A DNA stretch of 64,000 nt. Origin: Nitrososphaerales archaeon (GTDB taxonomy: Archaea; Thermoproteota; Nitrososphaeria; Nitrososphaerales; CADDZS01). The DNA is taken from assembly GCA_030041295.1 (NCBI GenBank), contig JASHOD010000036.1, positions 1 to 64,000 on the forward strand. The letters run 5' to 3'. Of this stretch, positions 1-8,085 are shown in pieces. Under the pieces are notes generated by a model that made no database searches, was not told where the DNA came from, and saw only the letters and a program-made list of their open reading frames with translations. The position numbers were made by a program, and so were the translations under genes. Each line of letters opens with the position of its first letter. Positions within the stretch are counted from its first letter, which is position 1.

Positions 1-60
1 AGTCTGCCGCTTAACAGCTCCGCTAGTTTTTCACTCTTCGTTATACGTCATCGTGTTTTC

Positions 61-312
61 TCATCGTCCTTCATGCATATAGCCGGGCCTCTTCTTTCTG
101 CTGCTGATGGAGTAGGAGCGCCTTGCGGGCGGCAACGCCATCCCAGACCAAAAAGAAAAAGCCGAGCCAATTGGACTAGCCATGAAGAAGGAAAGCCAGC
201 CTCCGAGGAAATGGAAAGAGCCGTAGCATACGCGGGTAGGAGCTCCCTTGCGAGGAGGCAACCTTTTGTCCAGATACTTCAATCCGCTTCCGGAAAGGTT
301 CGGAAATTTTTT
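61..312. ncRNA. Candidate structured RNA with two related hairpins
   Basis: No convincing protein is encoded here. The motif GTAGGAG, a 4-bp hairpin and GCAAC occurs twice, at 112-136 and 236-262. In the first copy CGCC (119-122) pairs with GGCG (128-131). In the second, CTCC (243-246) pairs with GGAG (254-257). The second stem pair is G-C in one copy and T-A in the other, so pairing is kept while sequence changes, and both loops contain TTGCG. The copies differ by 2 nt in length, which would shift any reading frame. AACCTTT (260-266) can also pair with AAAGGTT (295-301), followed by a T-run near 306-311 that could end a plus-strand transcript. It lacks the conserved boxes I would expect of RNase P or SRP RNA. 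The strand is not settled. Confidence 0.35.
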
Positions 313-491
313 GGGTTTATTTTTGTAATGTGATGATACGAGGCGATGATCTAGTTAATCAACGTTACTGTTCTATAACAGTAATAGTGCAGTTCGAATA
401 TCAAGCATTTTGTTCTAAGACCACTCGCGCCTTCTAGGGTTGATTACCAAAGTGCTTTGACACTTGGGAAACCAGTCCGATATCGCGTCAA
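313..491. other. Non-coding stretch with two hairpins
   Basis: No gene is visible. TTACTGTT (365-372) and AACAGTAA (377-384) form a perfect 8-bp stem with a 4-nt loop. A second imperfect hairpin pairs CCAAAGTG (447-454) with CACTTGG (461-467), leaving one bulged A. They may be regulatory or transcript-end structures. No factor or transcript can be assigned. Confidence 0.3.
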
Positions 492-830
492 ATGTCATTA
501 GTTGAGAACTCTTTTTCCGTTGTTTCAGCTAAGAAAAGTTGCCAATCTAAAAGCAAGGCTGTCTATGTTATTTCGTCTATTATTCTGTCGTTTGAGGTTT
601 GTTTATCTTCCTTGTACTCGCCGCATGATTCTGGGATACTTTTTGTTGGAGTTGAGATCTACTTGTTAATCCACATGTTGATATTTTATCAAAAACATCA
701 GAGATCTTTGAGGCTCGATCATTTAGGAAAAGCTTCAATAGATAATACCGCACTAGCTCGTAACACTGGTCATAAATCTAAATGGCTAGAAATGTTGGCT
801 CAAGTAAAGGGAAAACAAACGATTGGTTAA
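492..830 (+). CDS. Doubtful small membrane protein
   Basis: An open frame of 112 residues with two hydrophobic segments (about residues 24-40 and 48-66) and a polar C-terminus. I recognise no family. Its end overlaps the start of the next gene by 49 bp in another frame, which is unusual for neighbouring archaeal genes. It may be a real fast-evolving gene, a fragment or chance. Confidence 0.22.
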   Translation: MSLVENSFSVVSAKKSCQSKSKAVYVISSIILSFEVCLSSLYSPHDSGILFVGVEIYLLIHMLIFYQKHQRSLRLDHLGKASIDNTALARNTGHKSKWLEMLAQVKGKQTIG

Positions 831-1339
831 TCAAGGGATTGCCCGCTAGCAAGGCAGATCAAAAGCTCGCAACTAAGCTTAAGCTCTTTGGGCAGTTCGT
901 GGGAGACTGGGAGATCAGAGATCAGCGATTTCCGGGAAGTGACAGAAGAAGGGAAGTGATTAGAGCCAGCGAAGCTCACTTCAACTGGATACTCGCTGGG
1001 AGAGCAATTCAGGATGTTTGGGGGCCTGTAGATTCCAAAAGTGGCAAACTCATTCCGGCGGGAACTACCATACGCTATTATGATACCAAACTAAACGCTT
1101 GGAGAAGCACTTGGATCTCTCCGCTTCAATCAGAGGTACGAAGATTCATTGGTCGAAAGATCAAAGAGAAAATAGTCCTTCAAGAAGAAAATCGCGGATT
1201 GCGAACTGAGCGTTGGATCTTTTCGGATATAACTCCTGATTCCTTCCGGTGGTACGCTGTCCGAAGAAGAAAGCAAGGTGGTCCATGGCAAACTGTAGAA
1301 GAGATGCATTTGGTAAGGAGGAAGAAAATAGAAGCGTGA
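782..1339 (+). CDS. DUF1579/lipocalin-like protein
   Basis: A 185-residue protein. The pattern FGQFVGDWEI near residue 36, followed by alternating beta-type segments rich in W, R and Y and ending in a TVEEMHLVRR strand, resembles the DUF1579/calycin-like single-domain beta-barrels, which hold small hydrophobic ligands. It has no signal peptide, so it is probably cytosolic. The start ATG at 782 gives MARNVGSSKG. No ligand or partner can be read from the context. The family assignment comes from pattern memory and is moderate. Confidence 0.6.
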   Translation: MARNVGSSKGKTNDWLIKGLPASKADQKLATKLKLFGQFVGDWEIRDQRFPGSDRRREVIRASEAHFNWILAGRAIQDVWGPVDSKSGKLIPAGTTIRYYDTKLNAWRSTWISPLQSEVRRFIGRKIKEKIVLQEENRGLRTERWIFSDITPDSFRWYAVRRRKQGGPWQTVEEMHLVRRKKIEA

Positions 1340-1402
1340 GAGGATCTGTCGGCCGAAAAAATAAAATTCAGATTCTCAATAACTTCCTAGGCAAGACGTT
1401 AA

Positions 1403-1804
1403 TCTAACAACGGAAATTCAAACTCGAATAACAATAACAACAACAATTGCCAGAATTGTTCTACCAACAATAACAACAGCAATAGTCAACAGTGCATTGG
1501 GGGCCCAACCGTAATAGTCAATGGATCAAATTCGGTTTCGTGCTACGGCGTCCTCTCTCCAAATCGAGTAGCCGTTCAACAGTTACAGTTCGGGTATTCG
1601 GGCGCTTTCACCGTTACAATAACTTCACCTAGCCCAGTCGAGCTTCAGATCGGAAGCTGTGCGATAAAGACTTTGAGCTGTTCTTCAAACGCCTGTTCGG
1701 TAACACTAAGCGGTTCCTTCACTTCTGGCTCTAATATGCAGGTCACATTAAAGAATATGGAAAACAACAACAATTCCTACTCGTTACAAGGACAGTTTAC
1801 GTAA
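1403..1804 (+). pseudogene. Remnant of an Asn-rich secreted protein
   Basis: The frame from 1403 to the TAA at 1802-1804 is open for 133 codons but has no ATG, GTG or TTG near its beginning, and a stop (TAA, 1400-1402) lies just before it. The translation starts with a low-complexity Asn/Ser segment containing a CxxC, then a beta-rich Ser/Thr domain with paired cysteines (IGSCAIKTLSC, SSNACSV). Such domains follow a signal peptide and linker in archaeal surface proteins, and no signal peptide is present here. I read it as a gene that has lost its 5' end, next to an AAC/AAT-rich tract that could have recombined. A very unusual start codon is the alternative. Confidence 0.5.
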
Positions 1805-1886
1805 AACTTGATGAAGCAATTTCTTCGTACGGAATCCCGGTTCAAAAAGGGACTCGTTTGAACTCTGTTGGAACATTTTGTTCTTG

Positions 1887-2858
1887 TCAACTCGCTCCTC
1901 TGCGCAGAAAAAATCCCTGACTGATAAGTATCCCTCCGAGTATGAGAACGATTCCGAATATGTCTGCCGCGTTTACTGTTAATCCAAGAAAAATGTACGA
2001 CAAAATCACCGCTACAGCTGGAAAAAGAAGCTGGTTTATTGCAGCTCTGCTCGCCCCGATTATCTTGAGGCCTGTGTTGAATAGCAGGAATGCGACCCCA
2101 GAAGTACCCACACCCAGATACAGTACAAGAAGGATTCCTTCTAGAGACCCTTGAAACAATTGGTGGTACGAGTTCGTTAGGGCGAGCGCAACGAATGTTG
2201 GCAAAATTGCTATCAGAAAAGTCATCAATGTTACAAACTCTGGCGAAATAATTTTGTCCGACGAAGATGCATTGTATTTTCTACCTATCAAGACTCTGCT
2301 AGTCAAGATGTAGCCTGCGAAAAAGAAGGAGGTACTCAGAGCAATCGCGACTCCAAGGAGAGGGTTAGCACCGCTCAGATTTGCTTTCTCGCCTAAAGCT
2401 ACGATGACGTATGCCCCAATTATGCCGGAAACCACTCCGATTGCTTGTGCCGAATGCATCTTTTCTTTCAGGAAAACCGATGCCAAAACAAAGACAATCA
2501 AGGGATACAGAGCTGCAAGAAATGAAGCCGTGTCAGCTTTGAGGTATAACACCGAGAGATTTAGCAGAATCCAAAATCCGCCAGCGCCGAAAACAGAAGC
2601 TACAACTAGAAGCGTCCAGGTACTTGCGCCTCGAGGCAGGCTTAGTGTTGTTCTCGGCCGAGTTTCTCCTCTAATCATCAATGCAAAATAGTAAACAAAA
2701 ATCGTCAAAGTACCAAAAACGGCTCTGAAAAATGAGATGGTAAAGGCATCATAATACCGAAGCGCGAGTTGAATGACTGGATAGGTGCTGCCCCAAAGTA
2801 CTGCGGATAAGAGTGTAAAAACTACGCCTATCCAGATTATTTTTCTATGTTTCTCCAA
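1887..2858 (-). CDS. EamA/DMT-family transporter
   Basis: A 323-residue membrane protein with about ten hydrophobic segments in two repeats, as in the drug/metabolite transporter superfamily. The first repeat holds AVLWGSTYPVIQLAL and the end of the second holds FLGLTVNAADIFGIVLIL, both characteristic of EamA domains. Relatives export or import small metabolites; the substrate cannot be told from sequence. It is transcribed alone, with 107 bp between it and the Cdc48-N gene upstream. A second unrelated EamA protein lies at 53326-54297. Confidence 0.88.
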   Translation of the reverse strand: MEKHRKIIWIGVVFTLLSAVLWGSTYPVIQLALRYYDAFTISFFRAVFGTLTIFVYYFALMIRGETRPRTTLSLPRGASTWTLLVVASVFGAGGFWILLNLSVLYLKADTASFLAALYPLIVFVLASVFLKEKMHSAQAIGVVSGIIGAYVIVALGEKANLSGANPLLGVAIALSTSFFFAGYILTSRVLIGRKYNASSSDKIISPEFVTLMTFLIAILPTFVALALTNSYHQLFQGSLEGILLVLYLGVGTSGVAFLLFNTGLKIIGASRAAINQLLFPAVAVILSYIFLGLTVNAADIFGIVLILGGILISQGFFLRRGAS

Positions 2859-2965
2859 AGCCCCTTTTCCAGTTTTTCACCATTACTACTGAAAAGGTTT
2901 GTCGAAGCAAATCGAGAGATTTCTGCAAAAAGTAGGTAGCAACACAAACGCTTTTGTCGACAAGT

Positions 2966-3481
2966 TCAGGTTATAGAAGGTACAACTTCTGAGATTGTCT
3001 TGTCATTGATCAAATACGCCTCTGCTCTTGGCTTTGCATCGAGAACAACAAATGGCATGGACTCCAATCCAAATTGAAGCATGAACTTATCTCCCAAAAC
3101 AAATGGAATACCGATGAGTGATTCCTTTACGAGTTGGTCATCGATATCTTCGACTCCCTTAAAATAAATAAGAGGCGCCAAAGAGATTTTCTCTGCAAAT
3201 ACTACCTCAATTCTTCTGATCGAAGCGTCATCCCCAACTTCTAGTCCAGAGTTTTCGCGCATGAGAACATCGAGTCGCACAATTTCTTTATTGAGGTCGC
3301 CTTTGAACAATGGCATGCATCTACAAACTGTGCGTCGTTCTCCTACAACTTCCACCACTGCCCCCAAGGAAACGCCAAGCAAATCCATTGTTTTAGGATC
3401 GATGCGTGCAATATTCTTCCCAACATCTCTTGTGTAAGAGCGCAGTGCCTTAACTCTTACTCTACTGATTTGCCCGCTCAA
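2966..3481 (-). CDS. Stand-alone Cdc48/VAT N-terminal domain protein
   Basis: A 171-residue protein that aligns with the substrate-recognition N-domain of archaeal Cdc48/VAT ATPases. Residues about 10-90 follow the double-psi barrel (ARIDPKTMDLLGVSLGAVVE, IVRLDVLMRENSGLEVGD, EKISLAP), and about 95-171 the Cdc48 domain 2 region. No AAA+ ATPase domain follows and the gene ends cleanly. In full-length Cdc48 this domain binds substrates and adaptors. A free copy could act as an adaptor or decoy, or regulate the ATPase; that is inference. It overlaps the upstream gene by 4 bp, so the two are translationally coupled. Confidence 0.78.
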   Translation of the reverse strand: MSGQISRVRVKALRSYTRDVGKNIARIDPKTMDLLGVSLGAVVEVVGERRTVCRCMPLFKGDLNKEIVRLDVLMRENSGLEVGDDASIRRIEVVFAEKISLAPLIYFKGVEDIDDQLVKESLIGIPFVLGDKFMLQFGLESMPFVVLDAKPRAEAYLINDKTISEVVPSIT

Positions 3482-3987
3482 GCTACTTCTTCTGCCTCCT
3501 GTGATAACCCCGTTTGACTATACTTTGTGGAATTTGAGATGACTCCAGTATGCTCTAATCCCGTTTCGGTGAGCCAATACCTTCGAGGCTCAGATTCATC
3601 ATTAGCTACCCATCCGTACTTGTTACCAAGTACAGCCGATGCAACCATGCTTACAGTTCTCGAAACCACCCCTTCACCTCTTTTTTCCAACATTTCTTGC
3701 CCTCCGCCTAAACCTCTCATATTCTCGATGATCTCTTCGATCGTTACTGATACTTTTTGGTTTGTAGCTCCCGCTCGAAAGAGGGACGCGAGAATCAATT
3801 CGTTGAAACGTCCAAAGGCGTTGGAAGAACGAGCCCACTCCGCATGTTGGCGAACCGAATTGTCATCTGAAGAAGACAATCTCTCCATCGACACATCCTC
3901 GTATCCGTTTTCCTCAAGGAGTTTCAAGAGCCTCGATGCATGGTCCAAAGAATCCACTTTTACTTTGACCGAATAACTTGGAATCAT
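3478..3987 (-). CDS. Unrecognised protein with possible winged-helix region
   Basis: 169 residues, no known family recognised. The N-terminal 60 residues look alpha/beta (VKVKVDSLDHASRLLKLLEE). Residues about 75-145 have helix-helix-helix-beta character ending in RRYWLTETGLEH, typical of the wing of archaeal winged-helix proteins. It is the first gene of a two-gene unit with the orphan Cdc48 N-domain (4-bp overlap). A TATA-like CTATAAATA on the minus strand at 4018-4026 lies about 35 bases before its start, so the mRNA is nearly leaderless. A role as partner or regulator of the Cdc48-like protein is inferred from coupling alone. Confidence 0.62.
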   Translation of the reverse strand: MIPSYSVKVKVDSLDHASRLLKLLEENGYEDVSMERLSSSDDNSVRQHAEWARSSNAFGRFNELILASLFRAGATNQKVSVTIEEIIENMRGLGGGQEMLEKRGEGVVSRTVSMVASAVLGNKYGWVANDESEPRRYWLTETGLEHTGVISNSTKYSQTGLSQEAEEVA

Positions 3988-4017
3988 AATGTAACGTTAA
4001 CGATGACGTAATGCTAT

Positions 4018-4026
4018 GTATTTATA
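4018..4026 (-). promoter_or_regulatory. TATA box for the 3987 start
   Basis: CTATAAATA on the minus strand, centred about 35 bases before the ATG at 3987, which places the expected transcription start about 8 bases before the start codon. Confidence 0.55.
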
Positions 4027-4160
4027 GCTTGTGGAACTTGACAAATTGGTCTTTCGGTTTTTCCATCTTGGCGAGATGTTTGATTTTGAAAAGTTGTTTG
4101 CGTGGCCTTTGCTCCCTCTGTCGGAACTTCGCTATCTATCTAAAGAATGGTAATAGCTTG

Positions 4161-4168
4161 TAAATATG
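4161..4168 (+). promoter_or_regulatory. TATA box for the 4197 start
   Basis: TAAATATG lies about 32 bases before the ATG at 4197. Archaeal initiation about 26 bases downstream would give an almost leaderless mRNA. Confidence 0.5.
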
Positions 4169-4196
4169 TAGACTGCAGGCCCATCTCATATCAGGA

Positions 4197-4592
4197 ATGA
4201 AAGTACCGGTAGGAGTGTCAATGCGGGCGTCATCTGCGAGAGCAAGAATGTTGATCGTTGCAATAATTGTAGCAGTCGCAATTGTTGGAGCCGTTACAGT
4301 TATCACTATTCATTCTCATTCTACGATTTCTTCAGCTTCATCTTCGGGCGAGAGCAACCTCTTGAGTTGTCTAGTAGAATACAATCGTGTGTATACCGGA
4401 TACTATGCTTCTGATAGTACAACATTTGGGACAGAGACAACTCAATCTTACAACAGCAGCTTCACTACAACAACTTCGGTATATCAATCGGTTAGCTATG
4501 TGACATCGACCGAGTACAACTACACGGGCACGATGACGGGAGCGATCGGAGAATGGACCATTTCAGCTTGTACTTACACAACAACAAAATAA
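4197..4592 (+). CDS. Membrane-anchored Ser/Thr-rich exported protein
   Basis: 131 residues. A short basic N-terminus is followed by a hydrophobic helix at about residues 18-40 (MLIVAIIVAVAIVGAVTVIT). The rest is an extracellular-type segment very rich in S, T and Y with N-x-S/T sequons and two cysteines. It looks like a type II anchored or signal-peptide surface protein that could be glycosylated. A TATA box at 4161-4168 supports this start. I recognise no family, and no neighbour hints at a function. Confidence 0.6.
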   Translation: MKVPVGVSMRASSARARMLIVAIIVAVAIVGAVTVITIHSHSTISSASSSGESNLLSCLVEYNRVYTGYYASDSTTFGTETTQSYNSSFTTTTSVYQSVSYVTSTEYNYTGTMTGAIGEWTISACTYTTTK

Positions 4593-4701
4593 GGGCAAGA
4601 GGATGTATATTGAGTTCAGAAAATTCTGAAGAAGAAGGATTGTAAGAAACTAAGCGCGGGACCTTGAACGGCTACTTTCGAAAAATCCATTCCGTAGCAG
4701 A

Positions 4702-6159
4702 TTATTCAGATTTTGCCGCTGCCGATTGTTTTTCCTGCGAAGAAGAGGCGTACACACTGACGGCCTTCCAATTTGTGAATTCCTTCAGCCCGTACTTCGA
4801 CAGCTCCCTTCCGAGACCGGATTTCTTTATTCCGCCGAAGGGCAGCCTCGGGTCTGATTTCACGAGCGCATTGATGAAGACCATTCCGCTTTCAATGTCT
4901 TTTGCGATGCGTTTCCCTCTATCGAGATCGCTTGTCCAAATGCTTGCGCCAAGCCCGAATTCGCTGTCGTTAGCCAAGTTAATCGCTTCATCCTCACTGT
5001 CAACAACGAGAATAGGGGCTACAGGGCCGAATACCTCTTCGCTCACCACTTTCATTGTTTTGTCCACATTGTCGAAAACCGTCGGCTGGTAGAACGCTCC
5101 CACACCAGGGATTGGGTTACCTCCGAGCAGAAGGCGGGCTTTCTTTGAGACAGCGTCTCGCACCTGTTCATCTAATGATCTAACCTGGTCTCTGTTTGCA
5201 AGGGGACCAACATCAGTATTTTTGTTCATAGGATCTCCGACCTTTTTCCTGGCCATTTCTGAGACAAATCCTTCGGTGAATTCCTTTGCTACTGACTTCT
5301 GAACGATGAATCTCTTTGCGCAGATGCAACTTTGTCCAGAATTTAGAAGACGAGCTTCTACTCCAACCTTTGCGGCCTTTTCCACGTCCGCATTTTCTAA
5401 GACGATGAAAGGATCGCTACCGCCTAATTCCAAGACGCATTTCTTCAGATTCCTGCTAGCGATTTCTGCGATTCGAATACCGGCTGCAACGCTTCCCGTA
5501 AGAGACACGCCGCTTATGTAATCGGATGCGATCAACTCTCCCACTAAATCGTGGTTTGTAATCACTGTGGTAAACACTCCTTCCGGAAATCCAGCATCCT
5601 CGAAAGCCTCTTGAATTGCGAGGGCACTTCCCGGGCATACGTTAGAGTGTCTTAGAATTGAGACGTTACCCGCTGACAAGGCTGGAATTGCAAAACGGAA
5701 TGCCTGCCAGAATGGGAAATTCCAAGGCATGACTGAAAGGATCACGCCCAGAGGGTCGTACTCGACGTAGCTTTCTTTGGAGTCGGTCGTTGCAAACTCC
5801 TTTTCAAGCCACTTTGCTGCATTCTGTGAATACACTTCAGCTCCCCAAGCGCACTTGTCTACCTCTGCTTCAGCTTGGGCAATCGGTTTTCCCATCTCCG
5901 AAGTCATGATTTCAGCATATTTTGTCTTCTTAGACCGTAGTGCCTTCGCTAGTTTTCGGAGATATTCCTCTCTTTCTTCAACAGTGGTTAATCGCCACTT
6001 TGTGCGAAAAGTTTCTCTTGCTTTCCTTGCGACCGAAGATACTTTATCATTGCCTTGTAGTTCATAAGTCGCGATCCTTTCGCCAGTCGCAGGATTTACA
6101 CTTTCGATCACAGATCTTGCAGAAGAGGAAGAAGAAACCGAGTCTGCTACCTGGGTCAT
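4702..6159 (-). CDS. NAD(P)-dependent aldehyde dehydrogenase, succinate-semialdehyde type
   Basis: 485 residues, full length for the ALDH superfamily. Visible are the PWNFP oxyanion-hole motif (N147), the TGS of the cofactor site (about 221-223), the general base in LELGG (E244) and the catalytic cysteine in NSGQSC (C278). The stretch ILRHSNVCPGSAL in place of the common KPSE segment is typical of the succinate-semialdehyde/YneI-like branch, which oxidises aldehydes to acids using NAD(P)+. The substrate is not proven. An AT-rich TATA-like element lies about 30 bases before the start. Confidence 0.9.
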   Translation of the reverse strand: MTQVADSVSSSSSARSVIESVNPATGERIATYELQGNDKVSSVARKARETFRTKWRLTTVEEREEYLRKLAKALRSKKTKYAEIMTSEMGKPIAQAEAEVDKCAWGAEVYSQNAAKWLEKEFATTDSKESYVEYDPLGVILSVMPWNFPFWQAFRFAIPALSAGNVSILRHSNVCPGSALAIQEAFEDAGFPEGVFTTVITNHDLVGELIASDYISGVSLTGSVAAGIRIAEIASRNLKKCVLELGGSDPFIVLENADVEKAAKVGVEARLLNSGQSCICAKRFIVQKSVAKEFTEGFVSEMARKKVGDPMNKNTDVGPLANRDQVRSLDEQVRDAVSKKARLLLGGNPIPGVGAFYQPTVFDNVDKTMKVVSEEVFGPVAPILVVDSEDEAINLANDSEFGLGASIWTSDLDRGKRIAKDIESGMVFINALVKSDPRLPFGGIKKSGLGRELSKYGLKEFTNWKAVSVYASSSQEKQSAAAKSE

Positions 6160-6299
6160 ACCAAGCTAAGAATCATGGCAGAGGTTCTATTTTATCTATA
6201 CTATCATAGTCCCAAAACTTCGTAGTGATTAGAGGAACGCAGTGGTCACGATCTGGGAACTTGAATAAGGCAATGGAAGAAAGCGAAATAGCTAAGGGT

Positions 6300-7409
6300 C
6301 TAAGTAGCCTTAGCTTCAGCTTCCAGCTCATGGAGCTTCGAAGGATCCCCTAGGACGAGCAGAGTGTCATTTTCCTGCAGCCTAAAATTCGGGTTGAAAA
6401 TATCTGAAAGAACCTGTTCGTTACGAATCACCCCAATCACTGTTGCAAGCTTTGAGATCTCGATCAAGCCCTTCCCAATCAAAGGAGAAGAACCAAATAT
6501 CGAAAACTGCGCGATCTCCTTCGTACCGATCTTTTCAGAAAAGACAACCCCAACAAGATCCTTTGTCGCGGCGGACAAGGCTAGTAGATGACCAACCGTT
6601 ACCGAAGATGGAACTACGACATCAGCGCCGGCATTTTTTGCTGTCTCGATCAGACCCTGATCATGAACTACGCTCACGATGCGAATATCCGGCCGAAGCT
6701 TTCTAGAGCTCAAGATAACAAGCATGTTCACAGAGTCTTCAGAGTGTGCGGCCACAATTATGGAAGCCTTTTCGATTCCAGCAGCTTTCAGTGCCGCAAT
6801 AGGCTGCGACTCATGTTCCAGAACGGCAAATATCTCCTTACTCACGAGTTCATGATAAAGCGCAGGATCTCTTGTAAGAACAACGTAATCGTAACCGAGC
6901 TCTTCAAATTTCTCAACAATATAGCGGCCAAGATGACTGTAACCAAAAACTATGGCATGGTCCTTCAATTTCGTAATTAATCTCTTTTCGGCTTCGCCTT
7001 TCCCAAGATCTCCACTCGCAACCGTACTTACGGTACTCTGCACTATCGAAGCACCAGCGCCCACTGAAACAATGATCATAATGATTAAAAGAAATCCCTC
7101 TGTTTCACCGCTTGCGGTCAACTTACTTACAGCGAAAACATTTGGTGGAACATAAAGCCCGATTGTTGTAATAGTGGAAACTGATGCGAGAAATGCGCTC
7201 AACCAATTTAATGAGTTGTATATTTTGAAAATGAATGTTCCCCAAACGAACATCGCACCGAGAATTAGTAGCTGTCGATAAGTAGCTTTCAGAAACACGA
7301 ACGGCCCATAGAACGCCTCGTAGAAGATAAAGCTGAATTTTCTGCTCTCTTTCTTTATTGTTCTTCGCTTAATCGGGCCAACGGAAAAGATGTCGTCCGT
7401 ACTTGTCAT
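6300..7409 (-). CDS. RCK-domain potassium channel-like protein with atypical filter
   Basis: 369 residues. Two membrane helices (about 47-65 and 105-125) flank a pore loop SVSTITTIGLYVPPN, followed by an RCK_N Rossmann domain (from about 151, VFGYSHLGR) and an RCK_C domain (about 285-365). The layout is that of MthK-type ligand-gated potassium channels. The selectivity filter reads TTIGLY where canonical channels have TVGYG, so ion selectivity may differ. It is on the same strand as kdpABC and 144 bp beyond kdpC, which suggests a shared role in potassium balance. RCK domains bind Ca2+, NAD(H) or nucleotides; which one applies here cannot be seen. Confidence 0.82.
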   Translation of the reverse strand: MTSTDDIFSVGPIKRRTIKKESRKFSFIFYEAFYGPFVFLKATYRQLLILGAMFVWGTFIFKIYNSLNWLSAFLASVSTITTIGLYVPPNVFAVSKLTASGETEGFLLIIMIIVSVGAGASIVQSTVSTVASGDLGKGEAEKRLITKLKDHAIVFGYSHLGRYIVEKFEELGYDYVVLTRDPALYHELVSKEIFAVLEHESQPIAALKAAGIEKASIIVAAHSEDSVNMLVILSSRKLRPDIRIVSVVHDQGLIETAKNAGADVVVPSSVTVGHLLALSAATKDLVGVVFSEKIGTKEIAQFSIFGSSPLIGKGLIEISKLATVIGVIRNEQVLSDIFNPNFRLQENDTLLVLGDPSKLHELEAEAKAT

Positions 7410-7553
7410 TGCTTAATGCTGAAGGAAGTTTCCCTCATGAAACGAGTTTTACACCTTTCGGATTGGAATCGGAGCGAGAGAAACAAGTATCAATTTCTTA
7501 GAATTTTCGCACCTATAGTAGATGAAACTTCATTGGAAATATTTTTTGCGTAC

Positions 7554-8063
7554 TTAGCTTTTCGGGTAAACCTGGTACACCGTCAAATTCTGGTAATGGT
7601 TTATCAGAAAAATATTCAACTGAAGTACATCCACGTACGGACTACCAAAGATCCAGAACGTTCCCTCCTCGTTTGATTTCACTATCTGGTTCAAATTCGC
7701 TTGAGGTATGTTAGTCCAATTACTAATCCTTGGTACTTGAGACAGCGCCTCTGGTACTGTTATGTCCGGATCAACTGTGGAAGCCGATTGATTCGCAGAG
7801 TTCGTCGCACTCTCCAACCTCGCATGGAAGAAGATTGGCTGCGTGAAATTGTTGTCAATGAGGTAGGATCCGACAACTTGTCCTTTCACTGTCGCCAATT
7901 CGCCGTTCGCCTGATAGGGCATGGTTGCTTGAGCAATTCCGGTTATGAGAAGGGGGAAGAACATCCCGCAGATCAGAAGGGAGATTATTGCCATTCCGAT
8001 TATTGGTCTTGCGTGACTGGACCATTTTCTCCGTTCCTTTCCTGCTCTATCTTGTTCACTCAA
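7554..8063 (-). CDS. kdpC: K+-transporting ATPase subunit KdpC
   Basis: 169 residues, close to the usual KdpC length. One N-terminal membrane helix (about 20-45) is followed by an extracellular domain. The conserved blocks QPIFFHARLES, SASTVDPDITVPEAL and a mid-C-terminal segment correspond to the KdpC pattern of F-x-x-R-P-S, S-x-x-DP and helix. KdpC stabilises the KdpFABC pump at the membrane. It follows kdpB by 22 bp, so the two are co-transcribed. Confidence 0.92.
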   Translation of the reverse strand: MSEQDRAGKERRKWSSHARPIIGMAIISLLICGMFFPLLITGIAQATMPYQANGELATVKGQVVGSYLIDNNFTQPIFFHARLESATNSANQSASTVDPDITVPEALSQVPRISNWTNIPQANLNQIVKSNEEGTFWIFGSPYVDVLQLNIFLINHYQNLTVYQVYPKS

Positions 8064-8085
8064 ATCTATCTTCGCAACCTCTTTA

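Noticed and set aside
61-333. Two overlapping frames (minus 61-282, plus 73-333)
   Set aside because: Neither resembles a protein, and the repeated hairpins with a 2-nt length difference fit a non-coding role better.
492-1339. A single frameshifted gene spanning 492-1339
   Set aside because: The two frames share no domain continuity, and the second has its own good start and complete domain.
3527-3976. 149-residue frame on the plus strand
   Set aside because: It is the antisense shadow of the coupled gene at 3478-3987, with no family pattern or promoter.
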